In this document: piece after piece, positions 6,279 through 12,661 of the stretch | How positions within the stretch are numbered: the stretch's first letter is position 1 | Layout of the letters: the number at the start of each line of letters is the position of its first letter | Assembly (NCBI GenBank): GCA_001778285.1 | Contig: MFGL01000034.1 | Coordinates: 609-21,185 of the forward strand | Reading direction: 5' to 3' | DNA: 20,577 nucleotides | From: Candidatus Falkowbacteria bacterium RIFOXYC2_FULL_47_12 | Lineage (GTDB): Bacteria > Patescibacteriota > Patescibacteriia > Patescibacteriales > XYC2-FULL-47-12 | Translations under genes and position numbers: made by a program | Notes under the pieces: model-generated | The model's input: only the letters and a program-made list of their open reading frames with translations | The model's database searches: none | What the model was told of the DNA's origin: nothing

Positions 6279-7564
6279 AGGTCTTTCTCTACGACGAGTT
6301 CAACCCCGAAGACACCGCCATGATGCAAGCGCTGTATTCGCGCAGTCCGCAGAGCGTCGTGGAGCACGTTGAAAAAGTGAAGCAAACCGGCTCGGGCAAA
6401 TTCATGGAGCGCTTTTATGTGGGCTACGGGCACGCGAGCATCGCCGACTGCGGTTCAACCACGCTCTTTATAGAACAAATCAGCATCCTCGCCGACAAAG
6501 TCGTACAGGAGTGGCCGCTGTACTCCGGACAGGAAACCTCAACCCGCTATGTTGACATGTCAAAGCAACCAATCATTGACCCGCTCGCTACGGCTGAATC
6601 CAAAGAAATTTTAGAAAAATGGATGCGCTTTTACCTCACCGGCATGCCGCTGGTGCAAGAACACCTCAAAACAGTTTATCCCAAAAAACCCGACGAAAAA
6701 GACATGGTTTATGAAAAAGCCATTCAAGCGCGCTCCTTTGATATTTTACGCGGCTTTCTGCCCGCCGGTATTACAACACAACTCTCCTGGCACACCAACT
6801 TGCGTCAGGCCTGGGATAAAATTGCTTTAATGCGCCACCATCCGCTGGCTGAAGCGCGGGAGGTGGCTGACAAAATTTTAACACAACTCAAAGAGCGCTA
6901 TCCGCACAGCTTTAGTTTTGAACCGACACCCGAACAGGAACAATACCGTGAACACCTGATGCAGAAATACGCCTATTACAAACCCTTTGCGGTCGTGCCG
7001 GATTTTTCCTACACCACCACTATCACCGCAGATGCGCTGAACGAATATCGCGATATTTTAGCACGACCGCCCAAAACCGGCCTGCCGCACTTTTTGACCG
7101 AACTCGGCCTCATTACATTTAGTTTTCTCATGGATTTTGGCTCATTCCGCGACCTCCAACGCCACCGCAACAGCGCCTACCGCATGCCGCTTCTTACTAC
7201 AGAATGGGGCTTTCACGATTGGTACCTTGAACAATTGCCGGTCGATTTGCGCGAGCAGGCCATGCAATTGATAACCGAACAAAAACAGCGCATTGAGCAG
7301 CTGGAAACCACGCCGATAAATAAACAGTACTACATTGCCATGGGCTTTAACGTCGCCTGCCGCTTTAGTTTCAGCCTGCCGTCCGCGGTATATGTAACCG
7401 AACTGCGCTCCGGTGTCGCGGTGCACCCGACTTTGCGCCGCATCGCCCACAAAATGCACCAATCGCTTTTGGAAATTGACCCTGACCTGAAACTCCTCAC
7501 CGACCTGAACCCGGACGACTGGGATGTCAGGCGAGGGCTGCAGGATATTATTAAAAAGGATTAA
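6275..7564 (+). CDS. thyX: FAD-dependent thymidylate synthase ThyX, double-length (two ThyX-like halves)
   Basis: A 429-aa ThyX-family protein, which methylates dUMP to dTMP using methylene-THF, FAD and NADPH. Ordinary ThyX is roughly 200-250 aa; this one carries two ThyX-like halves. The N half has YGHASIAD (51-58), SGQETSTRY (84-92), RGFLPAGITTQ (159-169), NLR (175-177) and an Arg/Glu-rich helix, but where RHR is expected it reads QEWPLYS. The C half keeps QRHRNSAYR (295-303) and LPSAVYVTELRSG (368-380), but lacks the S-x-RY part. The halves therefore look complementary, as if one subunit pair had fused. Long ThyX-like proteins are, to my recollection, known in Chlamydia. ThyX family is highly likely; actual activity is inferred from motifs and from its neighbours. 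Confidence 0.9.
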   Translation: MKVFLYDEFNPEDTAMMQALYSRSPQSVVEHVEKVKQTGSGKFMERFYVGYGHASIADCGSTTLFIEQISILADKVVQEWPLYSGQETSTRYVDMSKQPIIDPLATAESKEILEKWMRFYLTGMPLVQEHLKTVYPKKPDEKDMVYEKAIQARSFDILRGFLPAGITTQLSWHTNLRQAWDKIALMRHHPLAEAREVADKILTQLKERYPHSFSFEPTPEQEQYREHLMQKYAYYKPFAVVPDFSYTTTITADALNEYRDILARPPKTGLPHFLTELGLITFSFLMDFGSFRDLQRHRNSAYRMPLLTTEWGFHDWYLEQLPVDLREQAMQLITEQKQRIEQLETTPINKQYYIAMGFNVACRFSFSLPSAVYVTELRSGVAVHPTLRRIAHKMHQSLLEIDPDLKLLTDLNPDDWDVRRGLQDIIKKD

Positions 7565-7565
7565 T

Positions 7566-8126
7566 ATGTCTGACAAAAAAATAATCATCGGCTTCGTGGG
7601 AGAAATCGCGAGCGGCAAAGATACGGCCGTTATGTATTTGGTAAAAAAATACCATGCCAGCCAGTACAAATTTTCCGGCATTCTGCGCGATATTTTAAAC
7701 CGCCTCTACCTTGAATTAAGCCGCGAGAACTTGCAAAAAATTTCCCAAGTCCTGCGTGAAAACTTCAGCCAGGATATTTTGTCAAAAGTCATCGCGAGCG
7801 ACGTGCAGGCGGACAACAACGCCATTGTCATCGTCAACGGCATCCGGCGCGCTTCAGACATCGTCTATCTCAGAGAACTGCCAAATTTTCATATTATCCA
7901 CATCACTGCCGACATGCGCACCCGCTACGAACGCCTGGTTCAGCGCGGTGAAAACAGCGACGACAAGACAAAGACGTTTGAACAGTTTCAAAAAGACCAC
8001 AAGGCCGAGGCTGAATTGGAAATCGCAACTATTGCCAAACGGGCCAGCCACATGATTGACAACAACGGCAATTTTGAAGATCTCCACACCCAGCTTGACG
8101 CGCTGGTTGAAAAAGTTCAGTCGTAA
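7566..8126 (+). CDS. P-loop kinase, probably deoxynucleoside monophosphate kinase-like
   Basis: A 186-aa P-loop NTPase. Walker A is GEIASGKDT (12-20), where the aspartate after GK is typical of the dephospho-CoA kinase / phage dNMP kinase group. It continues with KFSGILRDIL (substrate region), IVNGIRRASDI, and HITADMRTRYERLVQRGE, a LID-like basic segment. It resembles AAA-type nucleotide kinases; the substrate is not readable from the sequence. Placement between thyX and tmk-dut favours a deoxynucleotide substrate. The start at 7566 is 1 bp after the thyX stop with T at -1. An upstream in-frame ATG at 7524 would overlap thyX and adds residues before the beta strand that normally opens this fold. 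Confidence 0.75.
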   Translation: MSDKKIIIGFVGEIASGKDTAVMYLVKKYHASQYKFSGILRDILNRLYLELSRENLQKISQVLRENFSQDILSKVIASDVQADNNAIVIVNGIRRASDIVYLRELPNFHIIHITADMRTRYERLVQRGENSDDKTKTFEQFQKDHKAEAELEIATIAKRASHMIDNNGNFEDLHTQLDALVEKVQS

Positions 8127-8150
8127 AAGTTACCAAAACAACAAAAAGGA

Positions 8151-8174
8151 GGCATGTGTAAGGCATGCTTTTTT
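8151..8174 (+). promoter_or_regulatory. Leader element: GGAGG, small hairpin, T-run before tmk-dut
   Basis: GGAGG (8148-8152) runs into GCATG (8152-8156), which pairs with CATGC (8164-8168) around a 7-nt loop, followed by TTTTTT (8169-8174) and the ATG at 8181. GGCATG also occurs as a direct repeat (8151-8156 and 8162-8167). It could be a weak terminator between the kinase and tmk-dut or a leader regulatory hairpin. The layout parallels 5671-5699. Confidence 0.45.
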
Positions 8175-8180
8175 ATTTCT

Positions 8181-9380
8181 ATGGAAAATGCCAGCGCTCC
8201 GATGCGGGGAAAATTCATTGTCTTATACGGAATAAATAACCTGGGGAAAACCACGCAGGCCAAATTTTTAGTTGAAAAATTGCAAAGCCAGGGATTGCGC
8301 GCCGAATACGTCAAGTATCCTATTTACGAACTCCAGCCCTCCGGCGTTTTGCTCAACAACTACCTGCGCGGCGGCAATATGTACCGGCTCTCGGCCCGCG
8401 AGGCGCAAATGCTCTACGCCCTCAACCGCACACAGTACGAGCCGGTTATCAAAGACAAACTTGCCCAAGGCATCTCTATTGTTGCCGAAGACTACACCGG
8501 CACCGGCCTTGCCTGGGGCATGGGCGCCGGCGTTGACGAACAATTTTTAAAATACGCCAATAGCCATCTCCTCAAAGAAGACGCAGCCATTCTTTTGGAC
8601 GGTAAACGTTTTTCGCAGGCAATAGAAAAAAATCACGAGCACGAAACAAACGATGAGTTGACTAATCGCGTGCGGCTCATGCACTTAAAATTGGCCGAGG
8701 AGTTCGGCTGGCCGATTGTGAATGCGAACCAGTCCGTTGAGCGCGTGCACAGAGAAATTTATAAATACGTGCAAAGAAAATTCTCCGACAATGCAGACAC
8801 GCTCAACGAACGCGTTCAACAATTCTATCCCTTGCCCGATAACACCCGCATTGAGGTGCGCCGCATTAACGCAACAAAAACTTCCGCTGCTGCCGATTAC
8901 ACTCCGCCAAAAATGTTAGATAAAAATAATTTCAAAACAACTGCACCGATAATTTCCTGCCATCTGCCGGCGGCAAAAGTAACGCCCGATGCCAAACTGC
9001 CGACGCGCGCACATGACGACGATGCCGGCTTTGACCTGTATGCGAACGACAACTACACACTCTTTGCAAATGATATTGTGACGTTTTTAACCGGCATTCG
9101 TTTGGCAATTCCGCCGGGCTACGCCGGCCTGATTTGGGATAAGAGCGGTTTGGCGGCAAAGGGATTAAAAACCATGGGCGGCGTTATTGACTCGGGCTAC
9201 CGCGGCGAAATTAAAGTCGTAGCCATGAACGTCTCCGGCGACATCCTGCACATTGCCAAAGGCCAAAAAATCGCCCAGATTCTCATCCAAAAAATAGAAG
9301 CGCCGCAAGTGCAGGAATTTGAAAAGTTAGACGAAACTAAACGCGAAGATGGAGGTTTCGGCAGTACAGGAAAATTTTGA
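8181..9380 (+). CDS. Fusion protein: thymidylate kinase (N) plus dUTPase (C)
   Basis: A 399-aa two-enzyme fusion. Residues 10-200 resemble thymidylate kinase (dTMP to dTDP): P-loop GINNLGKTT (17-25), KYPIYELQPSGVLLNNYL like eukaryotic TMPK, and a long helix with ALNRTQYEPVIKDKLAQG. The usual DR(Y/H) dTMP-binding motif reads EDYTGTG (103-109), so the arginine is missing. Residues 255-399 form a trimeric-type dUTPase with five motifs: DAGFDLYA (282-289), DKSGLAAKG (320-328), GGVIDSGYRGE (333-343), GQKIAQIL (361-368) and DGGFGSTG (390-397). A linker of about 55 residues joins them. Start choice: 8181 has CTATG like its neighbours. An ATG at 8154 would sit 1 nt after GGAGG and inside a hairpin, and 8202 is also possible. 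The fusion places enzymes before and after ThyX in one chain. Confidence 0.88.
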   Translation: MENASAPMRGKFIVLYGINNLGKTTQAKFLVEKLQSQGLRAEYVKYPIYELQPSGVLLNNYLRGGNMYRLSAREAQMLYALNRTQYEPVIKDKLAQGISIVAEDYTGTGLAWGMGAGVDEQFLKYANSHLLKEDAAILLDGKRFSQAIEKNHEHETNDELTNRVRLMHLKLAEEFGWPIVNANQSVERVHREIYKYVQRKFSDNADTLNERVQQFYPLPDNTRIEVRRINATKTSAAADYTPPKMLDKNNFKTTAPIISCHLPAAKVTPDAKLPTRAHDDDAGFDLYANDNYTLFANDIVTFLTGIRLAIPPGYAGLIWDKSGLAAKGLKTMGGVIDSGYRGEIKVVAMNVSGDILHIAKGQKIAQILIQKIEAPQVQEFEKLDETKREDGGFGSTGKF

Positions 9381-9416
9381 TTATCGTTCTCTTGTTTTTT
9401 GCCCTGCTTTTGATAG

Positions 9417-9424
9417 TATATAAT
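9417..9424 (+). promoter_or_regulatory. Candidate -10 element of the gatB promoter
   Basis: TATATAAT, with a perfect TATAAT at 9419-9424, about 50 bp before gatB. The -35 is unclear: TTGTTT (9392-9397) would need a 21-bp spacer. A palindrome overlaps the -10. Confidence 0.5.
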
Positions 9425-9462
9425 TAGTGTAAATTCGTTAATCAATTTCAGTGCACTAATTA
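9421..9462 (+). promoter_or_regulatory. Inverted repeat overlapping the gatB -10 (operator or 5' mRNA hairpin)
   Basis: TAATTAGTG (9421-9429) pairs perfectly with CACTAATTA (9454-9462). An inner AAATT/AATTT pair (9431-9435 and 9444-9448) leaves a small asymmetric bulge. Because it begins within the -10 and ends 8 bp before the gatB start, it could be a repressor site or a stem at the very 5' end of the transcript. Confidence 0.5.
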
Positions 9463-9470
9463 TCACAAAT

Positions 9471-10982
9471 ATGTATAATATTATTATAGGTCTGGAAATC
9501 CACGTCCAGCTCAACACCAAATCCAAGATGTTCTGCCGCTGTGCGAACTTAAACGAAGAGCTAAATAAAAAACCCAACTCAACCGTTTGCCCCATTTGCC
9601 TGGGTCATCCGGGCACTTTGCCGGTCGCAAACAAGCAAGCGATTGAATGGACTGTTTTGACGGGTCTTGCGCTCAATTGCCAGATAAACTCGTATTCAAA
9701 ATTTGACCGCAAACACTACTTTTATCCCGACTTGCCCAAAGCCTACCAAATCTCCCAGTACGACATACCGCTCTGCTACGATGGGAGTTTGGAAATTGAC
9801 GGGCAAACTATTGCCATCACAAGAATCCATCTGGAAGAAGACACCGGCAAACTCACCCATCCGGCTGGCAAAGATTACAGCTTGGCTGATTTTAACCGCG
9901 CCGGCGCGCCCTTGATGGAGCTTGTCACCGAGCCGGTCATTCAAACGGCCGCACAGGCCAAACTTTTTTGCCAAAAATACCAGCAGATTTTGCGTTATCT
10001 GAAAATTTCCGAAGCGGACATGGAAAAAGGCCAGATGCGTTGCGAGGTTAATATCAGCCTGCAGAGGCCAAAAAAATGGAAATACGCCAAAGCCAAAGGC
10101 ATCACGCCGATAGGAAAATACAAACTCAATCCCAAAGTTGAAATCAAAAACATCGGTTCGTTTCGCTCGGTGGAGCGCGCGATTGCCTACGAAATCAAGC
10201 GCCAGACGGAAGTTTTGGATAAAGGTGAAATGCTCACGCAGGAAACACGCGGCTGGAATGACAGCCGCGGCACGACCGCAAGCCAACGCGAAAAAGAATC
10301 AGCTCACGATTATCGTTATTTCCCTGACCCGGACGTTTCGCCCATGGTCATAGATTCCGAATGGCTGAAAAAAATTCAGACCGCTCTGCCCGAATTGCCG
10401 GCAGTGAAAGCAGAGCGCTTCCGCCGGCAGTACGGCTTTTCCGTCTACGACGCCGAGGTGCTGACGAGCGAAGAAGCAGTCGCCGACTATGTTGAGCAGG
10501 TAGTATCTGAACTGCGCGCCTGGGTGGAACAAAACGGACACAATTGGGAAACCCTGCATACCAAACTTGCCAAACTCACCGGCAACTGGGTCGGTACTGA
10601 GTTATTTAAATATTTCAACGAGACCAAAACCGGCGTCAAAGCGCTCAAAATAACCGCGGAAAATTTTGCCGAGTTTATTGCCATGGTCTATGACAATAAG
10701 GTGAACTCAACCGCCGCGCAAATTATTTTTAAAGAAATGTTTGAAAAAGGCAAAGACCCGTCTGACATCATGCGCGACCGCGGCCTTGAGCAAATGGACG
10801 ATGATGCCGAGCTTGAAAAAATCGCTCATGGCGTTATTGCAAAAAACAAAGCTGTTGTGGCTGATTACAAAAAAGGCAAGGCGAATGCCCTGCAATTTTT
10901 AGTCGGCCGGGTGATGAAAGAAACCAAAGGCAAAGCGAATCCGCAAAAGGCGATTGAGATGCTTAAAAAAATATTAGAGTAA
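9471..10982 (+). CDS. gatB: Aspartyl/glutamyl-tRNA amidotransferase subunit B
   Basis: A 503-aa GatB, the kinase subunit of GatCAB. It phosphorylates the side chain of Glu-tRNA-Gln (and Asp-tRNA-Asn) so that ammonia from GatA can amidate it. The N-terminal GLEIHVQL (7-14), the zinc ligands C22, C24, C40 and C43, and KHYFYPDLPKAYQISQYDIP (80-99) are all hallmarks. The C-terminal helical and YqeY-like tail that binds tRNA covers about 350-503. Length is normal. gatA and gatC are not in the window, so the operon is split. It is preceded by its own promoter-like -10 and ends 6 bp from the convergent miaA. Confidence 0.97.
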   Translation: MYNIIIGLEIHVQLNTKSKMFCRCANLNEELNKKPNSTVCPICLGHPGTLPVANKQAIEWTVLTGLALNCQINSYSKFDRKHYFYPDLPKAYQISQYDIPLCYDGSLEIDGQTIAITRIHLEEDTGKLTHPAGKDYSLADFNRAGAPLMELVTEPVIQTAAQAKLFCQKYQQILRYLKISEADMEKGQMRCEVNISLQRPKKWKYAKAKGITPIGKYKLNPKVEIKNIGSFRSVERAIAYEIKRQTEVLDKGEMLTQETRGWNDSRGTTASQREKESAHDYRYFPDPDVSPMVIDSEWLKKIQTALPELPAVKAERFRRQYGFSVYDAEVLTSEEAVADYVEQVVSELRAWVEQNGHNWETLHTKLAKLTGNWVGTELFKYFNETKTGVKALKITAENFAEFIAMVYDNKVNSTAAQIIFKEMFEKGKDPSDIMRDRGLEQMDDDAELEKIAHGVIAKNKAVVADYKKGKANALQFLVGRVMKETKGKANPQKAIEMLKKILE

Positions 10983-10988
10983 AAAAAT

Positions 10989-11912
10989 TTAAAGCCACTT
11001 CTGCACCAACTTTTTTGCGTCGCTGTGCGTTTGCACCCAATAAATGTTTTGACTCTGCCGCTCCCAGCGGCGCAGCCACGTCATCTGCCGTTTGGCAAAC
11101 TGGTGAATGGCAATAGCGAGTTTGGCAATCATGTCGTTTCTTTCCAATTTGCCCTGCAGATACTGGCTGACAAATTTATACTCTAAGCCAAAACTTTCTA
11201 ACCGTTTCCAACTCACGCCTTGCGCGTGCAAATTTTTAACTTCTTCCATCATGCCTTCGCGTTCAATGCGCTGGCGCAGGCGCTTGTTTATTTTTTTATT
11301 TATCTCCTCGCGCGGAAAAGACAAACCCAAAACCAAACTGTCGTAGCCGCTCCCCTGCTTTTGCAAAATCTGCGCGAGCGGCTTTTTTGTTTGTTTGAGC
11401 ATCTCAATATAGCGAATTAAGTAGCGTTTATTGTCTATGCTGTCTGAAAAATCAGGGTCTAATTTTTTTAATTGCTTCTGCAATTCGCTGATTGTCTGTT
11501 TTTCCAAACGGGCGCGCAAATCTTTATCCGGCCCCACCCCGCTTAACGCGTAGCCATCCACCAAAGCCTGCACGTAGAGGCCGGTCCCGCCGACTAAAAT
11601 CGGCAGTTTGCCCCGTGTTTGAATGTCGGCAATCGCCCGCTTTGCTAATTTTAAGTACTTCGCCAAATTAAACTCTGTCTTTGGAGAAACAATGTCTATA
11701 AGATGATATGGGATAGACAGGTTAATTCTAAATTCCCGCAGGTCTTTCCCTGTTCCCACATCCATCCCCCGATACACTTGCCGACTGTCCGCGCTGACAA
11801 TTTCTCCGTTGAATTGAACCGCTAATCTGACGGCTAATTTCGTCTTGCCGGTCGCGGTCGGGCCGACGATAACTAATAGTTTGTTGTTGATTTTTTGTTT
11901 TGCTTTTTTCAT
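10989..11912 (-). CDS. miaA: tRNA dimethylallyltransferase MiaA
   Basis: A 307-aa MiaA, which transfers a dimethylallyl group to N6 of A37 in tRNAs that read codons beginning with U. The P-loop GPTATGKT (17-24), SADSRQVYRGMDVGTGK with the catalytic aspartate, and GGTGLYVQALVDG are diagnostic. The C-terminal region includes FAKRQMTWLRR, typical of the family. Length is normal. The start lies 2 bp after the stop of the SH3-domain gene, so the two are co-transcribed from the promoter at about 12576-12603. It converges on gatB with no room for a separate terminator. Confidence 0.96.
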   Translation of the reverse strand: MKKAKQKINNKLLVIVGPTATGKTKLAVRLAVQFNGEIVSADSRQVYRGMDVGTGKDLREFRINLSIPYHLIDIVSPKTEFNLAKYLKLAKRAIADIQTRGKLPILVGGTGLYVQALVDGYALSGVGPDKDLRARLEKQTISELQKQLKKLDPDFSDSIDNKRYLIRYIEMLKQTKKPLAQILQKQGSGYDSLVLGLSFPREEINKKINKRLRQRIEREGMMEEVKNLHAQGVSWKRLESFGLEYKFVSQYLQGKLERNDMIAKLAIAIHQFAKRQMTWLRRWERQSQNIYWVQTHSDAKKLVQKWL

Positions 11913-11914
11913 GG

Positions 11915-12538
11915 TTATTTTTCCACCACATACTCGCCGGAAACGTAGCCGGTGTGTCCGGCAGCATCCAGCTTTATTTTGTACCAGTTGTTGTCAGTTT
12001 TTTCCAGCCACTCAAAGCTTTCGCCGCTGTTTATTTTTTTAATAACATCGCTATTCTCCACACTGGGATTGGTGCGCACATTCAGCCAGCCCAAATCTGA
12101 CGCAACATCCACCATTCTCTTTTCCGGCTGAAAAATATCGCGCGCCGACTCTTGCGCTGCCGGCGTTGTCGTAGCGGCCGTACCCGTATCTGCAACCGGC
12201 GCTGCCGGCTCTGTACTCGGCGTTGTCGTTTCATCCGCTACGTTTTCGGTATTCTCCGCGACCGATTCCTGCGATGTGCCGAAAATCTTATCTTTGAAAA
12301 GCCACGGATACAGGCCGGCCAAAACGATGATAGCGCACAACAAAAAATAGAACGTCCCTTTGATTGCGCGGTTCAGCGTCCGGCTCTCCAGAATGCTCGC
12401 GCGCGGGCGCACCATGTTATCGGAGCTTGAGTATTCGCGCAATTCAGCCTCGGCTTCGGCGAGCATTGCTTTTAGTTCTTTGATTTCCCGGTCTTTTTGC
12501 TTGAGTTCGTTTTTGAGCGTCTGGATGTCGGTTGGCAT
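11915..12538 (-). CDS. Single-pass membrane protein with N-terminal coiled coil and bacterial SH3 domain
   Basis: A 207-aa protein. Residues 1-36 are charged and heptad-like (coiled coil), and about 62-80 form a transmembrane helix (FYFLLCAIIVLAGLYPWLF). About 88-130 is a Thr/Pro/Ala/Glu-rich linker typical of extracytoplasmic regions. About 140-205 is an SH3b-type domain with GWLNVRTNPS, GESFEWLE, NNWYKIKL and TGYVSGEYV. The likely topology is N-in, with the SH3 domain outside, where such domains usually bind cell-wall peptides. The exact role is unknown. It is the first gene of a two-gene unit with miaA and has its own promoter. Confidence 0.85.
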   Translation of the reverse strand: MPTDIQTLKNELKQKDREIKELKAMLAEAEAELREYSSSDNMVRPRASILESRTLNRAIKGTFYFLLCAIIVLAGLYPWLFKDKIFGTSQESVAENTENVADETTTPSTEPAAPVADTGTAATTTPAAQESARDIFQPEKRMVDVASDLGWLNVRTNPSVENSDVIKKINSGESFEWLEKTDNNWYKIKLDAAGHTGYVSGEYVVEK

Positions 12539-12552
12539 ACGTTTTGTTTTTA

Positions 12553-12575
12553 GATAAATTATTAGGCTATTTATC
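12553..12575 (-). promoter_or_regulatory. 7-bp inverted repeat directly after the SH3-miaA promoter
   Basis: GATAAAT (12553-12559) and ATTTATC (12569-12575) form a 7-bp stem with a 9-nt loop. It abuts the -10 at 12576 and would cover the transcription start. It could be an operator or a 5' hairpin that stabilises the mRNA. Confidence 0.45.
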
Positions 12576-12603
12576 AGTATAGCATAAATAAAAAATGAAA
12601 CAA
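12576..12603 (-). promoter_or_regulatory. Extended -10 promoter for SH3-miaA
   Basis: On the minus strand TTGTTT (12603-12598), a 16-bp spacer, and TGC-TATACT with the -10 at 12581-12576. The -35 lies within the T-rich tail of the thrS terminator. The sequence TTATGCTATACTG is identical over 13 nt to the promoter at 15143. Confidence 0.75.
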
Positions 12604-12638
12604 AAATCGCGCCTTGTTAATAACATACGCGCGATTTT
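12590..12638 (-). terminator. Intrinsic terminator after thrS
   Basis: On the minus strand AAAATCGCGC (12638-12629) pairs perfectly with GCGCGATTTT (12612-12603) across a 16-nt loop, followed by TGTTTCATTTTTTATTT. It begins 24 bp after the thrS stop. In the other direction the stem is also followed by a T-run, so it may work both ways. Confidence 0.85.
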
Positions 12639-12661
12639 AAGCTGTTTTTTAATATAAATTT

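Noticed and set aside
7524..7565. Upstream start at 7524 for the P-loop kinase.
   Set aside because: It overlaps thyX by 41 bp and adds residues before the first beta strand. 7566 is directly after the thyX stop.
8154..8180. Upstream start at 8154 for tmk-dut, with GGAGG next to it.
   Set aside because: GGAGG is only 1 nt from that ATG and the region forms a hairpin with a T-run. The 9 extra residues (MCKACFFIS) do not fit the kinase family. 8181 has the CTATG context of neighbouring genes.
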